Source: an uncultured Collinsella sp. (GTDB taxonomy: Bacteria > Actinomycetota > Coriobacteriia > Coriobacteriales > Coriobacteriaceae). Taken from it: 64,000 nt of DNA. Shown in pieces: positions 27,473 through 36,520 of this stretch. Position 1 is the first letter of the stretch; the number at the start of each line of letters is the position of its first letter. The stretch is from NCBI GenBank assembly GCA_900552685.1, contig USAJ01000005.1, positions 1 through 64,000 on the forward strand. The letters run 5' to 3'. Position numbers and translations under genes: made by a program. Below the pieces are notes generated by a model. That model made no database searches. It was not told where the DNA came from and saw only the letters and a program-made list of their open reading frames with translations.

Positions 27473-29143
27473 ATGCCTGGTGTTACCCCTGCAGAAGTTC
27501 TGTCCAACTTTGGCATTACACTCGTTGAAGATCCCGCTGAAAATCAGCCTCGTCTGCTGGTCGATCTACCCGCTGCGGAGCTTGTCGAGTACGCCATCCG
27601 CCGCGAAGAAGGCCGCATGGCATCCAACGGCGCGCTGGTGATCGAGACGGGGGAGCGTACTGGTCGTTCTCCCAACGATCGTTTTATCGTTGACACCCCC
27701 GATGTCCACGACAAGATCGCCTGGGGCGCCGTCAACCGACCGCTTTCGATCGAGAGCTACGAGACCATCAAGGCCGGTATCGTCGACTACCTCAACGAGC
27801 GCGACGTGTTCGTCACGCGCGGCATGGCGGGCGCCGACCGCAACCACACGCGTCGCCTGCTCGTCGCCTGCGAGCGTGCCAGCCAGGCGCTCTTCATTAA
27901 GCAGATGCTCGCCCGTCCGCTCGCTCGTGAAATTGCGCGCACCGGTGAGCCGGACTTTTGCGTGCTCGCCGCTCCCGGCTACCAGTGCGACCCCGCCATC
28001 AAGGGCCTCAACTCCAGCGCCGCCGTGGTCATCAACTTCCAGGAGCGCGTGATTCTGGTTGCCGGCACCGGTTACTCCGGCGAAATCAAAAAGTCCATCT
28101 TCAGCGTTATGAACTACCTGCTGCCTGTCGAGGACGATGTGCTGCCCATGCACTGCTCGGCCAGCATGGATCCCGTCACGCACGAGACCGCTGTGTTCTT
28201 TGGCCTGTCGGGCACGGGCAAGACCACGCTTTCGGCCAACCCCACGCGTCTGCTGATCGGCGACGATGAGCACGGCTGGTCCGACATGGGCATCTTTAAC
28301 GTCGAGGGCGGCTGCTACGCCAAGTGCGAGGGCCTGGACGCGTTCCACGAGCCCGAGATCTTCAACGCCGTTCGCTTTGGCGCCATCTGCGAAAACGTGG
28401 TGCTCGACGAGAACCGCAAGCCCAACTACGACGACATCTCGATCACGCACAACACGCGCGTGGCCTATCCCGTGGAGCACATTCCTAACGCGTGGACTAA
28501 GGGCATGGGCACCACTCCGAGTGTCGTGCTGTTCCTGACTTGCGACGCTTTTGGCGTGCTGCCGCCCATCTCACGCCTGACGGCCGATGCCGCCATGTAC
28601 CACTTTGTGACGGGCTTTACGTCTAAGATTCCCGGCACCGAGGTCGGCGTCACCGAGCCCACGCCCACGTTCTCTTCGCTGTTCGGCGAGCCGTTTATGC
28701 CGCTCGACCCCATGGTTTACGCCAAGATGCTCGGCGAGCGCATTGCAGACGGCCGCACGCGTGTGTACCTGGTCAACACCGGCTGGATCGGCGGCGGCTA
28801 CGGCGTGGGTCATCGCATCGAGCTGGCCTACACGCGCTCGCTGGTCGCGCGCGCCCTCGACGGCACCATCGAGGACAGCGAGTTCGTGCACGACGACATC
28901 TTTAACGTCGACATTCCCACGACGTGCCACGGCGTGCCCGATGGCATCCTGGTGCCGCGCCAATACTGGCAGAGCACCGCGCGCTACGACGAGGCCGCGC
29001 ACAACCTGGCGGTGATGTTCGAGGAGAACTTCGAGAAGAAGTACTCGCACCTGCCCGAGTCCGTCAAAGCCGCCGGCCCGCACGCCCAGGTGTCCGCCGA
29101 GGCCCGTCATCGCGGCCGCGGCCTGCTGGGACTCCGCCACTAG
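27473..29143 (+). CDS. pckA: Phosphoenolpyruvate carboxykinase (ATP)
   Basis: This 556-residue enzyme interconverts oxaloacetate plus ATP with phosphoenolpyruvate, CO2 and ADP. Signatures seen are the substrate loop RTGRSPNDRF (residues 60-70), the catalytic-metal region MHCSAS, the kinase-1a P-loop GLSGTGKTT from residue 244, LIGDDEHGW (kinase 2), and NTGWIGGGYG in the adenine-binding part. This is the ATP-dependent PckA family, not the GTP type. ATG 27473 is preceded by AAAGGAGG; upstream in-frame starts have no such site. In anaerobic Coriobacteriia the enzyme often runs in the CO2-fixing direction, which is inference here. Confidence 0.96.
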   Translation: MPGVTPAEVLSNFGITLVEDPAENQPRLLVDLPAAELVEYAIRREEGRMASNGALVIETGERTGRSPNDRFIVDTPDVHDKIAWGAVNRPLSIESYETIKAGIVDYLNERDVFVTRGMAGADRNHTRRLLVACERASQALFIKQMLARPLAREIARTGEPDFCVLAAPGYQCDPAIKGLNSSAAVVINFQERVILVAGTGYSGEIKKSIFSVMNYLLPVEDDVLPMHCSASMDPVTHETAVFFGLSGTGKTTLSANPTRLLIGDDEHGWSDMGIFNVEGGCYAKCEGLDAFHEPEIFNAVRFGAICENVVLDENRKPNYDDISITHNTRVAYPVEHIPNAWTKGMGTTPSVVLFLTCDAFGVLPPISRLTADAAMYHFVTGFTSKIPGTEVGVTEPTPTFSSLFGEPFMPLDPMVYAKMLGERIADGRTRVYLVNTGWIGGGYGVGHRIELAYTRSLVARALDGTIEDSEFVHDDIFNVDIPTTCHGVPDGILVPRQYWQSTARYDEAAHNLAVMFEENFEKKYSHLPESVKAAGPHAQVSAEARHRGRGLLGLRH

Positions 29144-29162
29144 CTTTGCCGTGAGTCCATAT

Positions 29163-29195
29163 CCACCACAAAGGGGACAGGCACCTTTATGGTGG
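29163..29195. repeat. REP repeat, CCACC family (copy 1)
   Basis: A palindrome CCACCACAAAGG...CCTTTATGGTGG around GGGGACAGG, 20 bp after the pckA stop. Close copies lie at 30120-30152 and 32163-32195. Confidence 0.75.
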
Positions 29196-29216
29196 TTTTG
29201 CTCGCGTGGTTGACTC

Positions 29217-29370
29217 GGGTTACAATACGCCTGACATATCGTCCCCTTCTCCGGATGGGGACAGCGCAAGCGTTCTTGTGACGGCACCGTAGGACTTTGA
29301 AGGTGGCCGTTGTGAGGGCGCTTTTTGTTTAGGCGCCCTCACTCGGGCGCGCACAATGAAGGGAGAGCGT
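29217..29370 (+). promoter_or_regulatory. Structured leader before the B3/B4 gene
   Basis: A -10 TACAAT lies near 29221. The following 130 nt fold into successive hairpins: GTCCCC/GGGGAC (29242 on), CAAG/CTTG, ACGGCACC/GGTGGCCGT, and GAGGGCGC/GCGCCCTC (29313-29340) just before the ribosome-binding site. It could be a regulatory leader. I cannot match it to a known riboswitch or T-box. Confidence 0.35.
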
Positions 29371-30090
29371 ATGAAGAGCTTTATTGCCGAGGATTCATTC
29401 TGGGAGCTTTTTCCGCAGGCAGCGGTCGGTGTTGTGGTCGTGGAGGGCATGAAGCCCACGGCTCAGATTCCTCAAAAGGACGTGGATGCGATTGCGGCGT
29501 TGCTCGACCGCGCCAATATCGATGCGGAGCGTCATCTGACCAGCGACACTATCAGCGAGAACGCACCGGTCAAGGCATGGCGCGAGGCCTATCGTCTGTT
29601 CAAGACCAAGAAAGGCGCGCGCTGCTCGATCGAGAACTTGCTCAAACGCGTGCTCAAAGGCAAGCCGGTGGGCCACATTACGCCCGCGGTGGATATTTAC
29701 AACACGGTGTCGCTGACCTACGCGCTGCCCGTGGGAGGCGAGGATTTGCATGCGATCGAGGGAGACCTTCGCTTGAAGGTGACCGACGGTGGCGATGCGT
29801 TCTTGCCGCTTGGCGAGGAAGCAGATGACCCGACGCTGCCCGGCGAGCTCGCCTACATCGATGATGCGGGTGCCGTGTGCCGCTGCTGGAATTGGCGCGA
29901 CGGCGTTCGAACGGCCCTGTCCGACGATTCGGCCGATGCGTTCTTGGCGATTGAGTGTGTAGAGCCCGAGCGGATGGGGGATTGCCAGGCCGCGATCGAT
30001 CGCTTGGCCGAGCTGCTTGAGCGGTATCTGGGAGCGACGGTTGTCGTTAAGACGCTTGTGACCCGTGACAATCCCTGTGTGGAGCTGTAG
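29371..30090 (+). CDS. B3/B4 domain protein (PheT-like tRNA-binding fold)
   Basis: This 239-residue protein contains the B3/B4 domain also found in the beta subunit of phenylalanyl-tRNA synthetase: AWREAYRLFKTKKGARCSIE ... PVGHITPAVDIYNTVSLTYALPVGGEDL. Stand-alone B3/B4 proteins are thought to edit or bind aminoacyl-tRNA, but their substrates are mostly untested. ATG 29371 is chosen for GGGAGA 5-10 nt upstream; an ATG 15 nt earlier has none. A structured leader precedes it. Confidence 0.8.
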   Translation: MKSFIAEDSFWELFPQAAVGVVVVEGMKPTAQIPQKDVDAIAALLDRANIDAERHLTSDTISENAPVKAWREAYRLFKTKKGARCSIENLLKRVLKGKPVGHITPAVDIYNTVSLTYALPVGGEDLHAIEGDLRLKVTDGGDAFLPLGEEADDPTLPGELAYIDDAGAVCRCWNWRDGVRTALSDDSADAFLAIECVEPERMGDCQAAIDRLAELLERYLGATVVVKTLVTRDNPCVEL

Positions 30091-30119
30091 CGGCGCCTAG
30101 AACCTATTGATGCCCCAAA

Positions 30120-30152
30120 CCACCACAAAGGTGCCTGTCCCCTTTGTGGTGG
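30120..30152. repeat. REP repeat, CCACC family (copy 2)
   Basis: The palindrome CCACCACAAAGGTGCCTGTC continues into CCCTTTGTGGTGG, 30 bp after the B3/B4 stop. Confidence 0.75.
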
Positions 30153-30260
30153 TTTTTATGTTGATGGGTTAACAAATGGGGTATTTGGGTACGGGTGTCG
30201 CCTTATGCGACTAAGATGTTTACCCGTTAGCATTATGCAAGCGAAAGGCGGTCGTCTCCC

Positions 30261-30710
30261 ATGCAGCAGAGCGACGAGACACGTTTCGAGGACTTTGTCG
30301 GACTGATCAGCGGACTCTACAAGGAGATCCAGCGCATTAAGACGTCTGAGGGCGCAAGGCTGGGCCTTAAGGGCTCCGACGTTATGTGCCTGTACTATCT
30401 TGAGCGCAGCAAGGACGGCCTGACTGGCGCCGACCTGGCTCGCATGGCAGGCGTGACCCGCGCTGCCGTCTCGCGCACGCTGGCGCATCTGGAGGAGGGC
30501 GGCTACGTCGAAGTCGACGATTCGGGCGATGCCGCCGTTAAGTATCGCGCCCCGGTTCGCCTGACCACGTTGGGCGGCGAGAGCATGAACGAGGCCGATT
30601 GCATTATTCGTGAAGTGCTCGACACCACCGGCAAGGCCATGGGCGTGGAGCAGCGTGAGCAGATGTATGCGTCGCTGCGTACGATTCTCAACACCTTGCG
30701 CGAGCTGTAG
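30261..30710 (+). CDS. MarR-family transcriptional regulator
   Basis: This 149-residue winged-helix repressor-type protein has a recognition region LTGADLARMAGVTRAAVSRT followed by LAHLEEGGYVEV and a wing with DAAVKYRAPVRLTTLG. Terminal helices for dimerisation flank it on both sides. The ligand and targets are unknown; the adjacent DegV gene, about 120 bp downstream in the same direction, is a possible target. Confidence 0.85.
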   Translation: MQQSDETRFEDFVGLISGLYKEIQRIKTSEGARLGLKGSDVMCLYYLERSKDGLTGADLARMAGVTRAAVSRTLAHLEEGGYVEVDDSGDAAVKYRAPVRLTTLGGESMNEADCIIREVLDTTGKAMGVEQREQMYASLRTILNTLREL

Positions 30711-30829
30711 GGCCGCCTGGGCATTTGCTTCCCATTAACAACTGCATCGTCCCGTTTAAGCGCGTATACCGTGCCGGGGCATTGCTGTCAAAATTCCCTG
30801 CGCGGGACCTGCGCAAGAAAGGATTCGTT

Positions 30830-31684
30830 ATGTCCGTCCGCATTATTACCGATTCCGCAAGCGATATGTCGCCGGCCGAGCATCCGGCACTGGCCGTTTT
30901 GCCGCTGTCCGTCACCTTTGGAACCGATGTGTTCATGGATGGCATCGACATCGATCACCAGCGCTTTTACGAGATGCTCGTGGAGCGCGATGAGCTGCCC
31001 AAGACCGGTCAGGTCAACCCGTACGCGTTTTCGCAGGCTATCGCCGAGGTTCGCGAAGCTGGCGATGGGGCTGTGATTATTACCGTGGGCGCTAAGCTCT
31101 CGGGCACCAATCAGAGCGCCCGTACCGCACTAGCCGAGGCGCCGGGCGGCGATGTGTACGTGGTTGATAGCAACAACGTCACCCTGGGTGAACGCATCCT
31201 GGTTGAGTATGCGCTGCGCTTGGTGGACGAGGGCCGTAGCGCGGCCCAGATCGCGGCGGCGGTCGAGGCCGTACGCGACCGCGTGGTGGTTATCGGCCTG
31301 CTCGAGACGCTGGAGTACCTGGTGCGCGGCGGTCGCCTGTCTGCTGCTGCCGGCGCCGTGGGTACGCTGCTCAACGTAAAGCCTGTGGTAGCTGTCGAGG
31401 ACGGTCTAATCGTGCAGCTGGGCAAGGCACGCGGTTCCAAGAACGGCCGCAACCTGCTGAACCAAAAGGTCGAAAAGGCGGGCGGCATCGACTTTTCCAT
31501 GCCGCTGGCGCTCGGCTATACGGGCCTTTCGGATGCGGTGCTCAAGAAGTATATCGAGGACAGCGCGGCACTGTGGGCTGGCCACACCGAGGGCGAGCTG
31601 CCCGTTCACACCATCGGTGCCACCATCGGTACCCACGTAGGCCCCGGTGCCGTAGCCGTAGCCTTCTTCCAGCCCGCCAACTAA
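30830..31684 (+). CDS. DegV-family fatty-acid-binding protein
   Basis: This 284-residue protein opens with VRIITDSASDMSP, the DegV signature. It continues with the second-domain motifs SGTNQSA, VYVVDSNNVTLGE and LEYLVRGGRLSAAAGAVGTL, which contact the bound fatty acid. In Firmicutes these are FakB proteins that present fatty acids to FakA kinase. No fakA is seen in this window, so that role is inferred from the family. ATG 30830 follows AAGAAAGGA. Confidence 0.9.
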   Translation: MSVRIITDSASDMSPAEHPALAVLPLSVTFGTDVFMDGIDIDHQRFYEMLVERDELPKTGQVNPYAFSQAIAEVREAGDGAVIITVGAKLSGTNQSARTALAEAPGGDVYVVDSNNVTLGERILVEYALRLVDEGRSAAQIAAAVEAVRDRVVVIGLLETLEYLVRGGRLSAAAGAVGTLLNVKPVVAVEDGLIVQLGKARGSKNGRNLLNQKVEKAGGIDFSMPLALGYTGLSDAVLKKYIEDSAALWAGHTEGELPVHTIGATIGTHVGPGAVAVAFFQPAN

Positions 31685-31697
31685 CCAACCTGCCAAC

Positions 31698-31787
31698 AAA
31701 TGATCCCTTGGGGACGGAGGAAAACGGATCATCGACCGCACGGAGGCCGCGAATGATCCGTTTTCCTCCGTCCCCAAGGGATCATTT
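31698..31787. repeat. Perfect 35-bp inverted repeat around GGGGACGGAGG
   Basis: Arms 31698-31732 and 31753-31787 are exact reverse complements, with a 20-nt loop. The motif CCCTTGGGGACGGAGG shows it is another GGGAC-type repeat. It fills the space between degV and the MGMT-like gene. Confidence 0.8.
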
Positions 31788-31821
31788 CTTTATGCTGTTA
31801 ATGCGGAGAAGGGAGCGAGCG

Positions 31822-32142
31822 ATGGCGTCTGAGGGCTTTTTTGAGCAGGTGTATGAGGTGGTCGAGCAGATCCCCGAGGGGATGGTCGCCACGTACGGTC
31901 AGGTGGCGCTGCTCGCCGGTCGCGCGCGAAGTGCACGCTATGTGGGGTATGCGCTGCATAGCAACCCACGCCCTGGTCAAATTCCCTGTCATCGCGTGGT
32001 GTTTGCCGACGGCCGTATCTGTGAGGGCTTTGCCTTTGGCGGTCCCGATGCTCAGCGCGAGCTCTTAATGGGGGAGGGCGTGGCGTTTATCGATCCCATG
32101 CACGTCGACTTGGCCGCCTGTCGCTGGCCAGCTGGACTCTAA
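31822..32142 (+). CDS. MGMT-family DNA alkyltransferase-like protein
   Basis: This 106-residue protein comprises only the C-terminal DNA-binding/active domain of O6-alkylguanine transferases: FFEQVYEVVEQIPEGMVATYG, VGYALHSNPRP, then IPCHRVV with the acceptor Cys present. Alkyltransferase-like (ATL) proteins usually replace that Cys with Trp, so this short form could still accept alkyl groups. ATG 31822 is preferred because AAGGGAG lies 8 nt upstream. A longer start at 31801 or 31795 is possible and would run close to the palindrome. Confidence 0.85.
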   Translation: MASEGFFEQVYEVVEQIPEGMVATYGQVALLAGRARSARYVGYALHSNPRPGQIPCHRVVFADGRICEGFAFGGPDAQRELLMGEGVAFIDPMHVDLAACRWPAGL

Positions 32143-32162
32143 CAGTTCTGCCGTGGCCAAAA

Positions 32163-32195
32163 CCACCACGAAGGTGCCTGTCCCCTTTGTGATGG
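32163..32195. repeat. REP repeat, CCACC family (copy 3)
   Basis: The palindrome CCACCACGAAGGTGCCTGTC continues into CCCTTTGTGATGG, 20 bp after the MGMT-like stop. Confidence 0.75.
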
Positions 32196-32383
32196 TTTTC
32201 CATTGCAGGTTTACCGGGGCTAACTTATGGAGAAGGTGTGGCGGCGCATATTGACGCAAGAAAGTAAACCACGGTGAACTATATTGTATTCAGCAACGGA
32301 GCAGGCATTAGGCGATGAAAAAGCCTGCCCTGTTGAGTTTGATTCGCATTCCTCCCCTCTGTGCGATTCAACGGTGTACTTCG

Positions 32384-32430
32384 GGAACGGGCCCGCTGGC
32401 AACTGACTGCCGGCGGGCCCGTTCCTGTTT
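32384..32430 (+). terminator. Terminator-like GC-rich hairpin
   Basis: A 12-13 bp stem (GGAACGGGCCCGC / GCGGGCCCGTTCC) is followed by TGTTT. Upstream, 32296-32332 forms another stem (CAACGGAGCAGGC with GCCTGCCCTGTTG), so 32290-32430 may be a short structured transcript. No promoter with good spacing is visible. Confidence 0.45.
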
Positions 32431-32472
32431 ATCGGGGGAGTGCGGTGGCCGGAGCCGAACCGGTCGGGCAAC

Positions 32473-32501
32473 AAAAAAGGCGGACGCCGTAGCGTCCGCC
32501 C
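32473..32501 (-). terminator. Intrinsic terminator of trpS
   Basis: On the minus strand GGGCGGACG...CGTCCGCC is followed by TTTTTT, 34 bp after the trpS stop. Confidence 0.8.
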
Positions 32502-32534
32502 TATAGCAATCGAAAGCTCAAGCCAGCAGATCGG

Positions 32535-33584
32535 TCAGTACACCATGCCCATGGCGTCCCGAACCTCGGCCAGGGTCTGCTCGGCGATCTCGTTGGCGCG
32601 ACGGTTGCCCTCGTGCAACACGTCCTTCACATAGTCCAGATCGTTCTCGTAGCGCTGGCGACGCTCGCGGATCGGCGCGAAGTACTCGTTGACGGCCTCG
32701 GTTACGTACTTCTTGAGCTGGCCGGAGCCGCCCATGCCAATCTCCTCGGCAATCTCGACCTCGGAACGGCCGGTGCAGATGGCGGCCGTCGAAAGCAGGC
32801 CGGACACGCCGGGACGGTTCTCGGGATCGAACGTGATCATGCGCTCGGAATCGGTCTGGCTCTTCTTGATGCGCTTGGCGGTCTCCTCGGCGGTCATCGA
32901 GATGTTGATGGCGTTGCCGTAGCTCTTGCTCATCTTGCGACCGTCCAGGCCGGGCAGCAGCGGGGTCTCGGACAGCAGCGCGTCGACCTCGGGGAACACC
33001 TTGCCGTAGCGGTTGTTAAAGCGGCGGGCGATGGTGCGGGTGAGCTCGATGTGCGGCAGCTGGTCGCGGCCGACGGGCACCACATTGCCCTTGCAGAACA
33101 GGATGTCGCAGGCCTGGTGCACCGGGTAGGTGAGCAGAAGGCCTGTGAGCTCGTGGCCCGAGGCCTCCATCTCGGCCTTAACCGTGGGGTTGCGCGCCAG
33201 CTCGGCCTCGGACACCAGCGACAGGAACGGCAGCATGAGCTGGTTTGCGGCGGGCACGGCGGAGTGCGCGTAGATCATGGTCTTGTCGGGGTCGATACCG
33301 CAGGCAAGGTAGTCCATGACCATGTTGTACACGTTGTCCTGGATATGCTCGGTGGTGTCGCGGTCGGTGATGACCTGGTAGTCGGCGATGAGCACGTTGG
33401 TCTTGGCGCCCATGTTCTGCAGCTCAACGCGGCCCTTGAGGGTGCCAAAGTAGTGGCCCAGGTGCAGGCGGCCGGTGGGGCGGTCGCCGGTAAGCATGGT
33501 GAACTTCTCGGGCGTCTTGGCCAGGCCCTCGCGAATGGCGTTGCTCTTTTGCAACGCGACTTCGTAGCTGTTCTCGTTTGGCAT
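32535..33584 (-). CDS. trpS: Tryptophanyl-tRNA synthetase
   Basis: This 349-residue class I synthetase charges tRNA-Trp. The HIGH-type motif is HLGHY in RPTGRLHLGHYFGTL and the KMSKS loop is DGRKMSKSYGNAI. The RDQLPHIELTRTIARRFN segment is typical of TrpS. ATG 33584 has TTAGGAGC just upstream, which fixes the start despite a longer open frame. It is expressed as a single gene with its own terminator; no T-box leader is apparent in the short upstream region. Confidence 0.95.
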   Translation of the reverse strand: MPNENSYEVALQKSNAIREGLAKTPEKFTMLTGDRPTGRLHLGHYFGTLKGRVELQNMGAKTNVLIADYQVITDRDTTEHIQDNVYNMVMDYLACGIDPDKTMIYAHSAVPAANQLMLPFLSLVSEAELARNPTVKAEMEASGHELTGLLLTYPVHQACDILFCKGNVVPVGRDQLPHIELTRTIARRFNNRYGKVFPEVDALLSETPLLPGLDGRKMSKSYGNAINISMTAEETAKRIKKSQTDSERMITFDPENRPGVSGLLSTAAICTGRSEVEIAEEIGMGGSGQLKKYVTEAVNEYFAPIRERRQRYENDLDYVKDVLHEGNRRANEIAEQTLAEVRDAMGMVY

Positions 33585-33743
33585 GATTGCTCCTAACGTA
33601 TGTTCATGGGTCAAGATGATAACGCGTTTATTGAAGGGGCGGGTCGTAAGTAGGCGAGGGGCTGGAGAGGGGCGGCTTGTGCGATGGGCGCGGCGCGGCT
33701 GCGCTTGGCCAGCGGCGCCTGGGCGCATCCTCGGCAGCTTATC

Positions 33744-34991
33744 CTAGAGCTTGTGGTGGCGCTCTTCTTTACGTTCCTCGGCTGCTTGCTCCTCCTGCTT
33801 AAAAGCGGGGTCGTCGGGGGTTACCAGCTCGTCCTCGTGCGTGCGCTTGTTGTAATGGTGGCGCAGCACGGGCTCAAACAGGTGCAGGTGCTTGGCGAAG
33901 GCCGCCGAGCCAATGGCGAGCACGGTAAAGATGAGCACGCGCATGGGGACCTCGACCTGATTGATGGCGGCGGCGCCGGCCGAAAGCATAATGCACCAGG
34001 CGTAGATGAGCAGTACGGCCTGCTTTTGGTTGTAGCCCTCTTGAATGAGACGGTGGTGGATGTGGCCCTTGTCGGCCTGCCCGATGCTAATGTGGGCGCG
34101 CTTACGGCGCACGATGGCGCTAAACGTATCGATGATGGGCACGCCGGCCACGATGAGCGGGATGATGAGCGAGGTGAGCGCGGCGGTGCGGCTCACGTTG
34201 AGCAGCGAGATGGAGCCCAGCGCAAAGCCCAGAAGCAGCGACCCCGAGTCGCCCAAGAAGATGCTCGCGGGGTTGAAGTTATAGCGCAAGAAGGCGAGGC
34301 ACGAGCCAAAGAGCGCGATGGAGAGCGCGGCGGCGTCGATGCGGCCCGAGAGCACCGCGACCGAAAACATGGTGAACGACGCGATACCGCAGATACCCGT
34401 GGCCAGACCGTCGAGGCCGTCGATAAGGTTGATGATGTTGGTGAACGCCACCAGGTAGACCACAGTGATGGGGTAGGCGAGCCAGCCGAGCATGATCTCG
34501 CCGGGAGCAAACGGGTTGACGATGACGCCGATGCGCAGGCCGCCCACGCAGGCGATGAGCGCGGCGAGGACCTGCCCGGCGAGCTTTTGCTTGGGCTTGA
34601 GCTGGAAGACGTCGTCGATCGCGCCGGTCGCAAAGATGACGGTAAAAGAAAGTGCAAGTATGGGGTAGCTGATATGCAGACGGGGGTGGGGCACCAAAGC
34701 GGGCGGCCAGCCCAGGTACCAGGTGCCTAGGATCTGAACAATGCAGGCGACGACGAGGCCCAAAAAGACTGCCGTGCCACCCATGCGCGGGATGGGTTTA
34801 GTGTTGATGCGGCGCTTGGAAGGATAATCGACGGCGTCGAGCTTGATTGCCAGGCGCTTGACCAGGGGCACCGCAAGGAAGGTCGTGATAAAAGCCGCGA
34901 CCGCCACGCAAAGGTACGGTATGAAGCTCGTGGAGGAAGCCATGAATCGATAAACCGCCAAGCGTCGAAGGAAAAGGTCAAAGGATGCCAT
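33744..34991 (-). CDS. Undecaprenyl-phosphate glycosyl-1-phosphate transferase (WecA/TagO/MraY family)
   Basis: This polytopic membrane enzyme of about 400 residues transfers a sugar-1-phosphate (probably GlcNAc-1-P) to undecaprenyl phosphate, the first step of wall-polymer or polysaccharide synthesis. Hallmarks are DYPSKRRINTKPIPRMGG, the catalytic acidic motif GAIDDVF, NIINLIDGLDGLATG, FLGDSGSLLLGF, and the HIHHRL motif in DKGHIHHRLIQEG. About eleven hydrophobic segments are visible. The C-terminus is a charged tail. The start is uncertain: 34991 gives 415 residues, and 34943 (MASSTSFIPYL) fits the family better but has only a weak GGCGG site. Confidence 0.9.
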   Translation of the reverse strand: MASFDLFLRRLAVYRFMASSTSFIPYLCVAVAAFITTFLAVPLVKRLAIKLDAVDYPSKRRINTKPIPRMGGTAVFLGLVVACIVQILGTWYLGWPPALVPHPRLHISYPILALSFTVIFATGAIDDVFQLKPKQKLAGQVLAALIACVGGLRIGVIVNPFAPGEIMLGWLAYPITVVYLVAFTNIINLIDGLDGLATGICGIASFTMFSVAVLSGRIDAAALSIALFGSCLAFLRYNFNPASIFLGDSGSLLLGFALGSISLLNVSRTAALTSLIIPLIVAGVPIIDTFSAIVRRKRAHISIGQADKGHIHHRLIQEGYNQKQAVLLIYAWCIMLSAGAAAINQVEVPMRVLIFTVLAIGSAAFAKHLHLFEPVLRHHYNKRTHEDELVTPDDPAFKQEEQAAEERKEERHHKL

Positions 34992-35471
34992 GCCGCAAAG
35001 GGTATAGCTGACCCATGATACTCGACCAAGGAGGGTGTAAGGAATTGCACGGGGCGATAATCACGTGCTTACCAGATATTCGAGTGATGGTGAGGTTCTG
35101 CCTGGTGCCCTTTGGGGATCTTGGCGGGATTTGCAATGGCGAGTTTCGGCAAAAGAAAACCACCCCCCACGTTACGAAAATGAACCCACCTAAAACAGGT
35201 GGGTGCCCTCATCGACTGTTCCAGCGTCCTTAACAACGAAGGATACCTGTACTAGGTACGACTGTGTGGGCTCCCTAAATAAACGCGACGGTTCACCCAG
35301 TTGCTCCGCGGGGGGCGGAATAACTACATCATAAAGCGGCACTTTGTGGATTCCAGTCTTGACATTACAAAAATCGTGTCGGACGATTACGGCGCCTTGG
35401 GGCTCGAGCCGTCTGTGCGGTTGGTCCCTTTACGTTTGAGCTGCTGAATCGTTGTTTTGGAGCATGTTTTT
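34992..35471. other. Non-coding gap with a small hairpin
   Basis: No gene is seen in this 480-bp divergent region. It holds a CCCACCT/AGGTGGG hairpin near 35190-35209 and a TTGACA at about 35361, without a convincing -10 at the right distance. Confidence 0.4.
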
Positions 35472-36410
35472 ATGCCGACGTCGTTGACCGAACTTTTTTC
35501 GCCCGCCTGCCATTTGTGTCCGCGCCGTTGCGGTGCGGCGCGCGATGAGGGCGCGCACGGCGTATGCGGTGCTGACGACACGCTCAAAGTGGCCCGCGCG
35601 GCGCTTCATATGTGGGAGGAGCCGCCTATCTCGGGCGAAGCCGGTTCGGGCACGATCTTCTTTAGCGGTTGCTCGCTCAAATGCGTCTATTGTCAGAACC
35701 ACGAGATCTCGACGGGCAATTTTGGGCTTGAGATTTCGCCCGAGCGCTTGGTCGAGATTATGTTGGAGCTGCAGGACCAGGGCGCTAACAACATTAACCT
35801 GGTGACGGCGACGCACTACGCGCACCTGCTGCCGGCTGCGATTGGCGCGGCACGGGCGCGCGGGCTGGTCATCCCCATCGTCTACAATACGAGCGGTTAT
35901 GAGCGCGCGAGTGCCGTGGCGGCGCTCGGCGATCTGGTCGATGTATGGCTTACCGACTTTAAGTATGCCGATGCGGCGCTTGCGCAGTCGCTTTCTCATA
36001 TAAAGGACTACCCACGCGTGGCCGTGTCGGGCCTGGCTCAGATGGCGCGCGAGATCGAGCGCCGAGGGGGAGAGCTGGTGGACGAGGACGGGCTCATGAA
36101 GCGCGGCATGATTGTGCGCCATCTGGTACTGCCGGGACATGCAGACGATTCGTGTCGCGTGCTGGACCTGGTGTGGCAGACGGTGGGCGATGTGCCGATC
36201 TCGGTCATGAACCAGTACACGCCCAATGCGCTCATGCGCGAGCAGGGCGGCGACCTGGCGCGTGCCGTGACGCGCGATGAGTACGAGCGGGTGCTCGATC
36301 ATGCTGACGACCTGGGCTTTACGACGATGTTCTGGCAAGAGGGCGGCGCGGTTGACGAGAGCTTCACCCCAGCGTTTGATACCACCGGCGTCCTCACCAG
36401 CGCAAAGTAG
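35472..36410 (+). CDS. Radical SAM protein, pyruvate formate-lyase activase-like
   Basis: This 312-residue radical SAM enzyme has an N-terminal Cys cluster (CHLCPRRCGAARDEGAHGVC) and the 4Fe-4S motif C-x3-C-x2-C in FFSGCSLKCVYCQNHEIS. This arrangement matches the PflX / YkwD-neighbour group of PFL-activase homologues rather than PflA itself, whose partner would be a glycyl-radical enzyme. No such enzyme is nearby, so the target is unknown. ATG 35472 is chosen because GGAG lies 9 nt upstream. The enzyme is oxygen-sensitive, which fits an anaerobe. Confidence 0.85.
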   Translation: MPTSLTELFSPACHLCPRRCGAARDEGAHGVCGADDTLKVARAALHMWEEPPISGEAGSGTIFFSGCSLKCVYCQNHEISTGNFGLEISPERLVEIMLELQDQGANNINLVTATHYAHLLPAAIGAARARGLVIPIVYNTSGYERASAVAALGDLVDVWLTDFKYADAALAQSLSHIKDYPRVAVSGLAQMAREIERRGGELVDEDGLMKRGMIVRHLVLPGHADDSCRVLDLVWQTVGDVPISVMNQYTPNALMREQGGDLARAVTRDEYERVLDHADDLGFTTMFWQEGGAVDESFTPAFDTTGVLTSAK

Positions 36411-36420
36411 CGCGCACGCG

Positions 36421-36455
36421 GATGATTTTTCTGGGACGGGGATTAAAGAATCATC
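36421..36455. repeat. REP-like hairpin (TGATTTTTCTGGGACGGGG type)
   Basis: GATGATTTTTCTGGGACGGG is followed by GATTAAAGAATCATC. It is a near copy of 25287-25323 and lies just after the radical SAM stop. Confidence 0.65.
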
Positions 36456-36520
36456 GAGAGGATTGTCTGCTCGAAAAGTAGTCAAAATGGCTTCGTCCCA
36501 AAAAGACTGGGTATTGGGCG

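Noticed and set aside
29217..29370. T-box leader before the B3/B4 gene
   Set aside because: A GGTGG segment is present, but the full T-box sequence and a specifier loop could not be found.
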